This document shows positions 6,570 through 13,818 of a stretch of 14,905 bases of DNA, piece after piece; the stretch's first letter is position 1; every line of letters starts with the position of its first letter. Under the pieces are notes generated by a model, which was given only the letters and a program-made list of their open reading frames with translations, did not search any database and was not told the DNA's origin. A program made the translations under genes and the position numbers. The stretch is from CAZKYP01 sp964556885 (GTDB lineage Bacteria; Planctomycetota; Phycisphaerae; Sedimentisphaerales; Anaerobacaceae), in contig CAZKYP010000071.1 of the NCBI GenBank assembly GCA_964556885.1, positions 1 to 14,905 of the forward strand, written 5' to 3'.

Positions 6570-7772
6570 CTATATGCCTGCGGCTTTGCGGAGCTTGGGT
6601 ACCATATCGGTTTTCTCCCAGGTGAAGATGTCGCCCTTTCTGCCGAAGTGTCCACCATACGAAGTCTGGGCGTAAATTGGGCGGGCAAGCTTGAGGTATT
6701 GAATCATCCTCTTGGGCGTCAACGGGAACAGGTCTCTGACAATCTTGCTTAACTTCTGCTCGCTGATTTTATATGTACCCTTCGTATCCACCAGCACCGA
6801 GATGGGTTCTGCTACACCAATAGCGTAAGAAAGCTGGAGCTCGCAGACATCGGCAAGACCGGCCGCCACGATATTTTTTGCGACGTATCTTGCCATATAG
6901 CTGGCGGTCCTGTCGACCTTGGTCGGGTCCTTGCCGCTGAACGCGCCGCCGCCGTGCCTGCCTCTGCCGCCGTAGGTATCAACAATCAGCTTTCTCCCCG
7001 TCAATCCACAATCGCCCTGCGGACCGCCTATAACGAACCGGCCGGTCGGATTGATATGGAATATGGTGCTTTTATCCACAAGACGTTTCGGTAAAACAGG
7101 AAGAACTACCTTTTCGATAATTTGTTTTCTCAACTTCGCATAGGAAATCGTCGGATCGTGCTGAGCGGCCACGACAACCGTATTGATATGGCTGGGCTTG
7201 CCGTTTACGTATTCGACCGTTACCTGACTTTTACCGTCCGGTCTAAGCCAGGGAAGCTTTTTATTCTGACGCATCTTTGCCAGTCTGGTTGTTATAGTGT
7301 GCGCAAGCTGAATGGGCATCGGCATAAGTTCGGGAGTCTCTTTACAGGCGTAACCGAACATAAGGCCCTGGTCACCGGCACCCTGCTCCTTGTGAAGGCC
7401 CTGCCCTTCGGTAACGCCCTGAGAGATGTCTGGGCTTTGCTTCTCAATCATGACTATAACGGCGCAATTCTCAAAGTGGAATCCCATTGCCGGATCGGTG
7501 TATCCGATTTCCTTAATTGCGTTACGAACTACCGACGGAATATTCACGATTGCCGTCGAGGTGATTTCCCCCGCGACTATTACCGCATCGGCTTTTACCA
7601 TGGTTTCACAGGCCACCCTGCTCCTGGGATCCTGCGCAAGCATCGCATCAAGAATCGAATCGGATATGCGGTCGGCCACTTTGTCGGGGTGCCCCATTGT
7701 TACGGACTCGCTGGTGAAAAGATACTTGTCGGCACCAGATTCAACTTTGCTTTTTTTCATTTTTTTTGCCAT
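6570..7772 (-). CDS. metK: S-adenosylmethionine synthetase
   Basis: A 400-residue MetK that makes SAM from methionine and ATP in the cytoplasm. The signature sequences are present in order: FTSESVTMGHPDKVADRISD (19-38), QGAGDQGLMFGYA, VTVEYVNGKP, GGPQGDCGLTGRKLIVDTYG, then GGRGRHGGGAFSGKDPTKVD with the following VAKNIVAAGLADVCELQLSY. The C-terminus reads SYGGHFGRKGDIFTWEKTD. The length is slightly above the usual 380-395 because of a Lys-rich N-terminal extension (MAKKMKKSKVESGADK). The gene starts 17 bases after the stop of the DUF547 lipoprotein gene, with AAGGAT as ribosome site, so both are probably read as one message. I looked for a SAM riboswitch in front of metK and of the gene before it and saw none. 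REP palindromes follow its 3' end. Confidence 0.97.
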   Translation of the reverse strand: MAKKMKKSKVESGADKYLFTSESVTMGHPDKVADRISDSILDAMLAQDPRSRVACETMVKADAVIVAGEITSTAIVNIPSVVRNAIKEIGYTDPAMGFHFENCAVIVMIEKQSPDISQGVTEGQGLHKEQGAGDQGLMFGYACKETPELMPMPIQLAHTITTRLAKMRQNKKLPWLRPDGKSQVTVEYVNGKPSHINTVVVAAQHDPTISYAKLRKQIIEKVVLPVLPKRLVDKSTIFHINPTGRFVIGGPQGDCGLTGRKLIVDTYGGRGRHGGGAFSGKDPTKVDRTASYMARYVAKNIVAAGLADVCELQLSYAIGVAEPISVLVDTKGTYKISEQKLSKIVRDLFPLTPKRMIQYLKLARPIYAQTSYGGHFGRKGDIFTWEKTDMVPKLRKAAGI

Positions 7773-7789
7773 TTGTAAATTATCCTTTT

Positions 7790-8725
7790 CTAATGATCGT
7801 TAATTGTCCAGTCATACGACATAAACTTAACTGTATAATTTCCAGCTTCAAGATAAGAAACATCCTGCCGCGGAATATAATTACATATAAAATTCAGGAC
7901 CGCGCGAGTCACAGGCGACTGGTTCTTAAACTTTCTGTCTATTGCAAATTTTTTAACAAATTCTTCACCATAAGAAGATATTTGAAACAATGCTGATAAA
8001 TAAACTTTCTGGTTCTCTCTGTCAATCCTGAATGCAAGCGGACTTGAAATAAATTTTTTCGCCTGGTCCTCCATCTGCTCGTTAAGCTTATCCCCGAAGT
8101 ACGGCTCGTTCCGCAGCGGCGGACTCGATACACAGGCGCCGGTGATGGCAAAGAATATCCTCGGGTCGTCAAATTCCTTTCGGAAAAATCGTCTTTCAAC
8201 CTCCACAAAGGTAAACTCTTCATCCATTACGAGGAATTTATGACGATTGATTTCGCTTTCGATATGCCTGATGCTGCTCGGCGCCCAGTAATCAAGGCCG
8301 TGGAATCGGGACGCCGGTGTAATCGGATAATTTTCGGTAACAACATCGAGCTTATTCAGATTGTATACATTAATCCAGAAGGCGATTTTATCTTCCTTCG
8401 ACCATGACTTGTATTCTTTCGGATTTAGTTTACTGAATTGTCCCAGCACAGCCTTTAATTCGAGCCTTTTACGCCGGAGCGCTTTATAGTCGACCATGCC
8501 TCTCTCATCGACGTAATTCTCGAAGACATCGGCGCATTTATTATGGAAAGAAGTCGCAGATTCGACGTTGAGACCATCTTGCTGATTCATCACAGATTCG
8601 GAAGTTTGAATCTGGAGGTCTTTAGTTCGTGCAGGTTCGGAAGGTCCGGGCTCTGTTGTGCAACAACCCACAATGAAAACCGGTAAAATTAAAAAAGACA
8701 TGCAAATAATAAAACGAACAGCCAT
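7790..8725 (-). CDS. DUF547 family lipoprotein
   Basis: A 311-residue protein with a lipoprotein signal: a hydrophobic stretch at residues 5-19 and the lipobox IVGC, Cys21 (a second Cys follows). After a Ser/Thr/Pro-rich linker to about residue 45, a DUF547 domain fills the rest. Its typical motifs are EDKIAFWINVYN, the segment HIESEINRHKFLV, DDPRIFFAITGACVSSPPLR and ALFQISSYGEEFV. The biochemical role of DUF547 is not established to my knowledge; the conserved His, Cys and acidic residues suggest a papain-like or metal-dependent fold, but that is speculation. It is the first gene of a tight pair with metK. Its ribosome site is GGAAGAG before the ATG at 8725. No functional link to SAM synthesis is evident. 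Confidence 0.85.
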   Translation of the reverse strand: MAVRFIICMSFLILPVFIVGCCTTEPGPSEPARTKDLQIQTSESVMNQQDGLNVESATSFHNKCADVFENYVDERGMVDYKALRRKRLELKAVLGQFSKLNPKEYKSWSKEDKIAFWINVYNLNKLDVVTENYPITPASRFHGLDYWAPSSIRHIESEINRHKFLVMDEEFTFVEVERRFFRKEFDDPRIFFAITGACVSSPPLRNEPYFGDKLNEQMEDQAKKFISSPLAFRIDRENQKVYLSALFQISSYGEEFVKKFAIDRKFKNQSPVTRAVLNFICNYIPRQDVSYLEAGNYTVKFMSYDWTINDH

Positions 8726-8780
8726 TTAACTCTTCCGAAAAACAATCTCACAGCCTGCCCTGACAGCAGAACCCCACTGA

Positions 8781-8805
8781 TTATCATCTTATTCAAAGAT
8801 GATAA
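8781..8805. promoter_or_regulatory. 25-base perfect palindrome, possible operator upstream of DUF547-metK
   Basis: TTATCATCTT (8781-8790) and AAGATGATAA (8796-8805) form a 10-bp perfect inverted repeat around a 5-base centre. On the minus strand it overlaps a weak promoter-like pair, TTGTAT (8809-8814) and TAAGAT (8786-8791), spaced 17 bases. That position would suit an operator for the lipoprotein-metK message. It could also fold as an RNA hairpin. Confidence 0.4.
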
Positions 8806-8825
8806 GTCATACAACTGAAAACTTC

Positions 8826-8866
8826 ATCAGGTGCCTCCATACCTATTGAATACAGAGGCACCTGAT
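8826..8866 (-). terminator. 12-bp stem-loop downstream of the SSS symporter gene
   Basis: ATCAGGTGCCTC (8826-8837) and GAGGCACCTGAT (8855-8866) are perfect complements around a 17-base loop, about 55 bases after the symporter stop on the minus strand. On that strand only GAAGTTTTC follows, so the T-run is poor; on the plus strand TTTTA follows directly. It probably marks the 3' end of the symporter message, but it is not a textbook terminator. Confidence 0.45.
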
Positions 8867-8921
8867 TTTATATCTATAAATATCTACTAATTGCCACTAC
8901 ACTAAAAACAAAGGACAACTA

Positions 8922-10706
8922 TCAACCTGAGAAGTACACGTATATGGCAATAATTATTGCCATCAGAACGACCGAGAAAACGACATCGCTTGCTGTCCAG
9001 CTTGACCTGGATTTTGCTTTATCTTCCATAGTTGTTGTTCCATATGTAAGGCCGTTTATTTTCTCATAAGGCGGCGGCGCCGTCATATAACTGACCGTAA
9101 TCATCACGATGATACAAGTTACGAAAATAAACAGGCTGTAGTACTGGAAGTATATATTATTCATTATCCAGAGGAATGATCCCTGTGTATAAGCGAAATC
9201 ATCTATGAGTTTAACGGGTGTATCTATACCCATTCGAATTAAACCGAGGACAAATCCGACAATCAACGCCGCAAGACATCCCTTGGCATTAAGCCGTTTC
9301 ATAAATACCCCGAAGAAGAATACCACAAAAATCGGGGGAGCAAGGTAAGATTGAACGCCCTGTAAATAATCATATAAACCTTTGCCGCCTCGAATCACAG
9401 GTATCCACAACAGGCCGATGACTACCAAAACAGCCATGGCAACACGGCCCATCCATACGATCTGATGCTGTGACGCATTCGGGCGGAACTTCGAGTAAAA
9501 GTCCATCGTAAACAGTGTCGAAGACGCAGTGAATACCCCGGACAGCGAACTCATCAGAGCCGCTAACAAACCAGCTACCACGATCCCACGTACACCTGAC
9601 GGCAAAATCGTCATCACCAGCATCGGGAATGCTTTTTGAGACTCATCACGAATAACTTGTCCATTCGCATCGAACATGGCCTGTTGAATCTCAGGTATAG
9701 TTCCGCTTTTGGCCAGGGCAAAGCAAATCATACCGGGAACAATGAAAAGAAATACCGGAAGCAGCTTGAAAAAGGCCGCACAAATCGAGCCTCTTCGAGC
9801 CACTTTTTCATTCGGAGCCGTCAGGACACGCTGAACGATATACTGATCAGTACACCAGTACCACAAGCCAATGATCGGAGCACAGAAAAGCATACCGAGC
9901 CAGGGATAGTTGTCGTTAAAATACCACGCCATACGCCCCGCTTCTTTAACCGGCGCCCAGGTACCTTCAACACCGGCAGGCACAAGCGGCTTCCAGAGAT
10001 TGAACATATCCGAGCCGGATATTTCATATAATTTTCCCCAGCCGCCAAGAGCTTTTAGGCCGAAAAAGGTTACCAAAAGTGAACCTATCACAAGGATAAT
10101 TGCCTGTGCCGTCGCCGTATAGGACATCGCACGCATACCACCGAGAATGGTATAAACACCGGTCAGCACAATAACTAATATCGAGCCTATCCAGAAACTG
10201 TCCAATCCCAAAAAACTGACCTCGGGCATCAGAGCACTGAATACGACACCGCCTGCAAAAATACCGACAGCGATTTTCGTGACGACATAAGCTATAAGAG
10301 AGATCATCGATAATACCCAGCGAGCTGTCGGCGAAAATCTTCTCTCTAAGAATTCCGGCATAGTATAAACCAGCGAGCGTGAATAAAACGGCACCATGAC
10401 CCAGGCCAGAACCAGCAAACACCACGCATGAAGCTCATAGTGCGCCATAGCCACACCATCGGTCGCACCGGAGCCGGCCAGACCCACAACGTGCTCCGAA
10501 CCGATATTGGAAGTAAAAATAGCGGCCCCAATAACAAACCAGCCAAGGTTGCGGCCGGCAAGGAAGTAATCATCGGCCGTATCCTTGCTTTTCAGGACCA
10601 CCCACCAGACGATGCCGAAGAGTATTCCAAAATACCCGATGATCGCCACCCAATCCAGGGTAGTAAATGACCCTCCTAACTGTCCAAGAATTCCAAACGA
10701 CTCCAT
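8922..10706 (-). CDS. SSS-family sodium/sugar symporter (SGLT-like), probably for L-arabinose
   Basis: A 594-residue inner-membrane transporter with about 14 hydrophobic segments and the sodium:solute symporter signatures. These are DYFLAGRNLGWF (46-57), TSNIGSEHVVGLAGSG (65-80), MPEFLERRF, WYWCTDQYIVQRVLTA, and LMSSLSGVFTASSTLFTMDFY with the Ser/Thr residues expected at the Na2 site. NIGSEHVVGLAGSG and YWCTDQ resemble the SGLT glucose/galactose cotransporter branch more than amino-acid or proline carriers. Substrate cannot be read from the sequence. Divergence from araB-araD across a 300-base regulatory gap suggests L-arabinose or another pentose. AAAGGA lies seven bases before the ATG. A hydrophilic stretch near residues 545-575 precedes the last membrane segment. 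Confidence 0.92.
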   Translation of the reverse strand: MESFGILGQLGGSFTTLDWVAIIGYFGILFGIVWWVVLKSKDTADDYFLAGRNLGWFVIGAAIFTSNIGSEHVVGLAGSGATDGVAMAHYELHAWCLLVLAWVMVPFYSRSLVYTMPEFLERRFSPTARWVLSMISLIAYVVTKIAVGIFAGGVVFSALMPEVSFLGLDSFWIGSILVIVLTGVYTILGGMRAMSYTATAQAIILVIGSLLVTFFGLKALGGWGKLYEISGSDMFNLWKPLVPAGVEGTWAPVKEAGRMAWYFNDNYPWLGMLFCAPIIGLWYWCTDQYIVQRVLTAPNEKVARRGSICAAFFKLLPVFLFIVPGMICFALAKSGTIPEIQQAMFDANGQVIRDESQKAFPMLVMTILPSGVRGIVVAGLLAALMSSLSGVFTASSTLFTMDFYSKFRPNASQHQIVWMGRVAMAVLVVIGLLWIPVIRGGKGLYDYLQGVQSYLAPPIFVVFFFGVFMKRLNAKGCLAALIVGFVLGLIRMGIDTPVKLIDDFAYTQGSFLWIMNNIYFQYYSLFIFVTCIIVMITVSYMTAPPPYEKINGLTYGTTTMEDKAKSRSSWTASDVVFSVVLMAIIIAIYVYFSG

Positions 10707-10769
10707 AAGCTGTCCTTTCCTATAAATTTTGCCTTATTTTTCGAATAGTGTCAGCTTCAATTCCGGAAA

Positions 10770-10798
10770 ATTCTAACTATTCATACCACCCGTTGCAA
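10770..10798 (-). promoter_or_regulatory. promoter of the symporter gene
   Basis: On the minus strand, TTGCAA (10793-10798), a 17-base spacer and TAGAAT (10770-10775) precede the symporter ATG by about 60 bases. The -10 hexamer matches five of six consensus positions and is identical to that proposed for rpmA. Confidence 0.5.
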
Positions 10799-10937
10799 TA
10801 AATTTCCCGAAAGAACACATAATTTGGTATAAAAGTCATACTCAGCACTATAAGGAAAAAAACAGTATTTTTCAAAATCATCTGAATATTACCACCCTCT
10901 TCCATAAAAAAATCGTGCATAAGTCGCGATTAGAGAC

Positions 10938-10966
10938 TTGAAATTAAGGATAAAACAGCGTATTTT
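10938..10966 (+). promoter_or_regulatory. promoter of araB-araD
   Basis: TTGAAA (10938-10943), 17 bases, then TATTTT (10961-10966), about 40 bases before the araB ATG at 11007. The first hexamer matches consensus at five of six positions, the second at four. Confidence 0.55.
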
Positions 10967-10969
10967 ATC
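10949..10969. promoter_or_regulatory. candidate operator over the araB -10 element
   Basis: GATAAAA (10949-10955) and TTTTATC (10963-10969) form a perfect 7-bp inverted repeat with a 7-base centre; one inner pair (A at 10957 with T at 10961) also matches. The palindrome covers the -10 hexamer, the position expected of a repressor site. It is unlike the AraR operator of Bacillus as I know it. No regulator gene is present in the window. Confidence 0.4.
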
Positions 10970-11006
10970 ATCGAATTGAAAATCATTAATATTGAGAGGA
11001 CGCATT

Positions 11007-12692
11007 ATGGCATATACAATTGGTCTGGACTACGGAACTAATTCGGTTAGATGTTTGATTGTTGATGTCACCAACGGCAACGAAGTAGGAACCGCGGTCC
11101 ATAATTATGAAACAGGCCAGGCCGGTATTATCATCGATCCCGCCGATCACAACCTGGCAAGACAAAATCCGGCCGATTATATCAAAGGCTTCCAGGTTAC
11201 AATCAAAGAAGCTATCAGCAAGGCCAAAAAGGCCGATAACAATTTCGACACAAGCAAAATAATCGGCATCGGAGTCGACACGACCGGTTCAACGCCGCTG
11301 CCTGTCGATAAGGACGGCACCCCTCTGGGAATGCTGGACAAGTTCAAAGATAATCCCAACGCTCACGCCTGGTTATGGAAAGACCATACGGGCCACGCCG
11401 AAGCCGCTGAGATTACCGAGCTTGCCAGAAAAAAACACCCGGAATATCTGGCCAAATGCGGCGGCATTTACTCGTCGGAATGGTTCTTCAGCAAGATTCT
11501 CCATTGCCTGCGAGTCGATTCGAAAGTGTACGACGCCGCATATACGTGGGTCGAACACGCCGACTACATGACGTCGCTTCTTACCGGCACAACCAAACCG
11601 GACCAAATTAAGCGCTGCCGCTGTGCCGCGGGACACAAGGCGATGTTCAACGACGGCTGGGGCGGATATCCGGCGAAGGATTTTCTCTCCATGCTCGATC
11701 CGAAACTCGGAAAACTCCGTGACAGCTTAGGTGACAAGACTTACGCCATCGACGAAGCGGCCGGCAATTTAACAAAAGAATGGGCGGACAAACTCGGCAT
11801 ACCGCAAGGTATTCCCGTGGCAATGGGCGCATTCGATGCCCATCTCGGCGCTGTCGGCTCGGGTATTAAAAAAGGCACTCTCGTTAAAATCATCGGGACA
11901 AGCACATGCGATATGCTGGTTTCCCCGGCAGACCAAAAACTCAAAGATATCCCCGGTATATGCGGCATAGTCGATGGTTCGGTCCTGCCGGGCTACTTCG
12001 GCCTGGAAGCGGGCCAGTCTGCGGTCGGTGACATCTTTAACTGGTTCGTTAATTACATCCAGCCCGGCGGGCCAAAAGCCGGTTCCCACGAAGCCCTCAC
12101 CGAAAAGGCCGCAAAGCTAAAACCCGGCCAGTCAGGCCTGCTGGCACTCGACTGGAACAACGGCAACAGGACAATCCTTGTCGACCAGAGATTAACAGGC
12201 CTGCTGTTAGGTCAGACGCTGCATACAAAACCCGAGGAGATTTACCGAGCATTAATTGAAGCGACGGCATTCGGAGCACTCACCATTATCAACCGGTTCG
12301 AGGAATACGGCGTCAAGGTAGCGGAAGTAGTAAACTGCGGCGGAATCGCTGAGAAAAATCCCATGATTATGCAGATTTACGCCGATGTCACCGGAAGGGA
12401 AATGAAAGTATCGCGCTCCGCCCAGACCTGCGCGCTCGGTTCGAGTATCGCCGCGGCGGTCGTAGCCGGCAAGAAAGCCGGTGGCTACGACAATTACGCC
12501 GCCGCCCAGAAGGCCATGTGCGGGATTAAGAATGTCACTTATAAACCCATTCCGGAAAACAACAAGGTCTACAAAAAACTGTATGCCCTGTATAAGCAGT
12601 TGCATGACGGCTTCGGCCTCAAAGACGCCTCCGGCAAAATGGCAAACGTAATGAAAGAACTGCTGAGCATTAAAGACAGCGCCGTATCTTAA
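11007..12692 (+). CDS. araB: L-ribulokinase
   Basis: A 561-residue FGGY-family sugar kinase that phosphorylates L-ribulose to L-ribulose 5-phosphate, the second step of bacterial L-arabinose breakdown. It matches the AraB branch along its length: AYTIGLDYGTNSVRCLIVD (2-20) for the first phosphate loop, GIGVDTTGSTPLPVD (87-101), SSEWFFSKILH, GAFDAHLGAVGSG with the predicted catalytic base Asp277, IIGTSTCDML, GIVDGSVLPGYFGLEAGQSA (320-339), LLALDWNNGNRT, and NCGGIAEKNPMIMQIYADV. The ATG at 11007 is chosen over an upstream in-frame TTG (10992) because GAGAGGA stands six bases before it and MAYTIG is where family similarity begins. araD follows after 9 bases. The symporter gene diverges upstream. 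Confidence in the family and substrate class is high. Confidence 0.95.
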   Translation: MAYTIGLDYGTNSVRCLIVDVTNGNEVGTAVHNYETGQAGIIIDPADHNLARQNPADYIKGFQVTIKEAISKAKKADNNFDTSKIIGIGVDTTGSTPLPVDKDGTPLGMLDKFKDNPNAHAWLWKDHTGHAEAAEITELARKKHPEYLAKCGGIYSSEWFFSKILHCLRVDSKVYDAAYTWVEHADYMTSLLTGTTKPDQIKRCRCAAGHKAMFNDGWGGYPAKDFLSMLDPKLGKLRDSLGDKTYAIDEAAGNLTKEWADKLGIPQGIPVAMGAFDAHLGAVGSGIKKGTLVKIIGTSTCDMLVSPADQKLKDIPGICGIVDGSVLPGYFGLEAGQSAVGDIFNWFVNYIQPGGPKAGSHEALTEKAAKLKPGQSGLLALDWNNGNRTILVDQRLTGLLLGQTLHTKPEEIYRALIEATAFGALTIINRFEEYGVKVAEVVNCGGIAEKNPMIMQIYADVTGREMKVSRSAQTCALGSSIAAAVVAGKKAGGYDNYAAAQKAMCGIKNVTYKPIPENNKVYKKLYALYKQLHDGFGLKDASGKMANVMKELLSIKDSAVS

Positions 12693-12701
12693 GGAAGTAT
12701 A

Positions 12702-13394
12702 ATGCACGAGGAACTTAAAAAGGCCGTCTGCGATGCGAACATCGAGTTGCCGAAACACAAGCTCGTTATCTACAGTTGGGGAAACGTCAGCGGCATAGAC
12801 CGTGACGCGGGCATAGTTGCCATCAAACCCAGCGGTGTGGATTACGACGAGCTGATACCGGACAAGATTGTTCTTCTCGACCTGAACGGCAATATCATCG
12901 AAGGTGATATGAGACCATCGTCCGATACGCCGACACATCTCGAACTTTACAGGAATTTCGAAGCCGTCGGCGGTATATGCCATACCCATTCTCTGAACGC
13001 AACAATGTGGGCCCAAGGCTGCCGGGAAATCCCCTGCTTCGGCACAACTCATGCAGATTACTTCTACGGCCCTGTGCCCGTGACTGAAATAATGACGGAC
13101 AAGGAGATACAAAGCGAATACGAGCTCAATACCGGCAAGGTTATCGTCAGGCGATTTGCCGGCATGGACCCGATGCAAACTCCGGCGGTCCTGGTTGCAA
13201 ATCACGGCCCGTTTGCCTGGGGCAAAAGCCCCGCCGCTGCGGTCGAATCGACGGTCGTTTTGGAATACATTGCGGCCATGGCTCTTGGAACGATAACGAT
13301 AAATCCGGAACAGGGACCGATTAAACAAACGCTTCTGGACAAACATTATCTGCGTAAGCACGGAAAGAACGCCTACTACGGCCAGGCAAAATAA
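12702..13394 (+). CDS. araD: L-ribulose-5-phosphate 4-epimerase
   Basis: A 230-residue class II aldolase-fold enzyme converting L-ribulose 5-phosphate to D-xylulose 5-phosphate, which enters the pentose phosphate pathway. Zinc ligands are visible as HTH (His94, His96) and His168 in VANHGPFAWG. The catalytic region is present as Asp75 in SSDTPTHLELY, GTTHADYFYGPVPVT with Asp119 (E. coli Asp120), and the C-terminal KHYLRKHGKNAYYGQ. The KIVLLDLNG and IKPSGVDYDEL segments match the family. Its length equals that of E. coli AraD (231). The ribosome site AAGGAAG overlaps the araB stop codon, so translation is probably coupled. No clear terminator is seen in the 38 bases between its stop and the rpmA promoter. 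The tail of araD is otherwise ordinary. Confidence 0.95.
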   Translation: MHEELKKAVCDANIELPKHKLVIYSWGNVSGIDRDAGIVAIKPSGVDYDELIPDKIVLLDLNGNIIEGDMRPSSDTPTHLELYRNFEAVGGICHTHSLNATMWAQGCREIPCFGTTHADYFYGPVPVTEIMTDKEIQSEYELNTGKVIVRRFAGMDPMQTPAVLVANHGPFAWGKSPAAAVESTVVLEYIAAMALGTITINPEQGPIKQTLLDKHYLRKHGKNAYYGQAK

Positions 13395-13431
13395 ATTCGA
13401 TTCAAACTGCTTAAAAACTTGAAAATTTCTC

Positions 13432-13460
13432 TGGACAACTAACAGTAAGGTGGTTAGAAT
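13432..13460 (+). promoter_or_regulatory. promoter of rpmA (and obg)
   Basis: TGGACA (13432-13437), 17 bases, then TAGAAT (13455-13460). Both hexamers match consensus at five of six positions. The leader would be about 45 bases. Confidence 0.6.
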
Positions 13461-13511
13461 CAGGGATTCTATAAAAATTGGTATTAAGTTTTTAATTTGA
13501 GGTAGTTGGCA

Positions 13512-13745
13512 ATGGCACATAAAAAAGGACAAGGCTCTACAAGAAACGGCAGAGACAGCAATCCGAAATACAGAGGGATAAAGCTGTATAGCGGCCAGGT
13601 CGCCGCGCCCGGCTCGATTATCGTAAGGCAATGCGGAACGAAATTCTTTCCCGGCTCCAATGTCAGCATGGGCAGAGACTTCACACTCTTCGCCAATGCG
13701 GTAGGACAGGTGCAGTTCAAGGGCCGCAAAGTCCACGTTGTCTGA
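13512..13745 (+). CDS. rpmA: 50S ribosomal protein L27
   Basis: A 77-residue L27, a component of the large ribosomal subunit whose N-terminus reaches the peptidyl-transferase centre. The start MAHKKGQGSTRNGRDS is the conserved N-terminus, without the cleaved leader found in Firmicutes. It continues through GIKLYSGQ, PGSIIVRQCGTKFFPGSNV and GRDFTLFA. It is a little shorter than the usual 84-85 residues because it ends at GRKVHVV, lacking several C-terminal residues. An in-frame TTG at 13506 could add two residues, but TGAGGT upstream fits the ATG at 13512. rplU, often just upstream in other bacteria, is absent here; araD is the upstream neighbour, separated by a good promoter. obg follows after a terminator-like hairpin. 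Confidence 0.97.
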   Translation: MAHKKGQGSTRNGRDSNPKYRGIKLYSGQVAAPGSIIVRQCGTKFFPGSNVSMGRDFTLFANAVGQVQFKGRKVHVV

Positions 13746-13773
13746 TAAGTAACGGCAAATATCAGTTAATATT

Positions 13774-13800
13774 AAGGATGGTTTCTGCCATCCTTTTTTT
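13774..13800 (+). terminator. intrinsic terminator between rpmA and obg
   Basis: AAGGATGG (13774-13781) pairs with CCATCCTT (13788-13795) around a 6-base loop, and T residues run from 13794 to 13800. It ends only 18 bases before the obg ATG, so it would limit read-through from rpmA into obg. Confidence 0.85.
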
Positions 13801-13818
13801 ATATCCGATGCGAAAATC

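Noticed and set aside
7122..7778. Plus-strand 218-residue reading frame opposite metK
   Set aside because: metK is unmistakable on the other strand and this frame has no recognisable domain.
7773..8921. SAM riboswitch for the metK unit
   Set aside because: I looked in the 17-base gap and in the 196 bases before the DUF547 gene. The inverted repeats there do not match the multi-helix layout of SAM-I, or other SAM classes as I know them.
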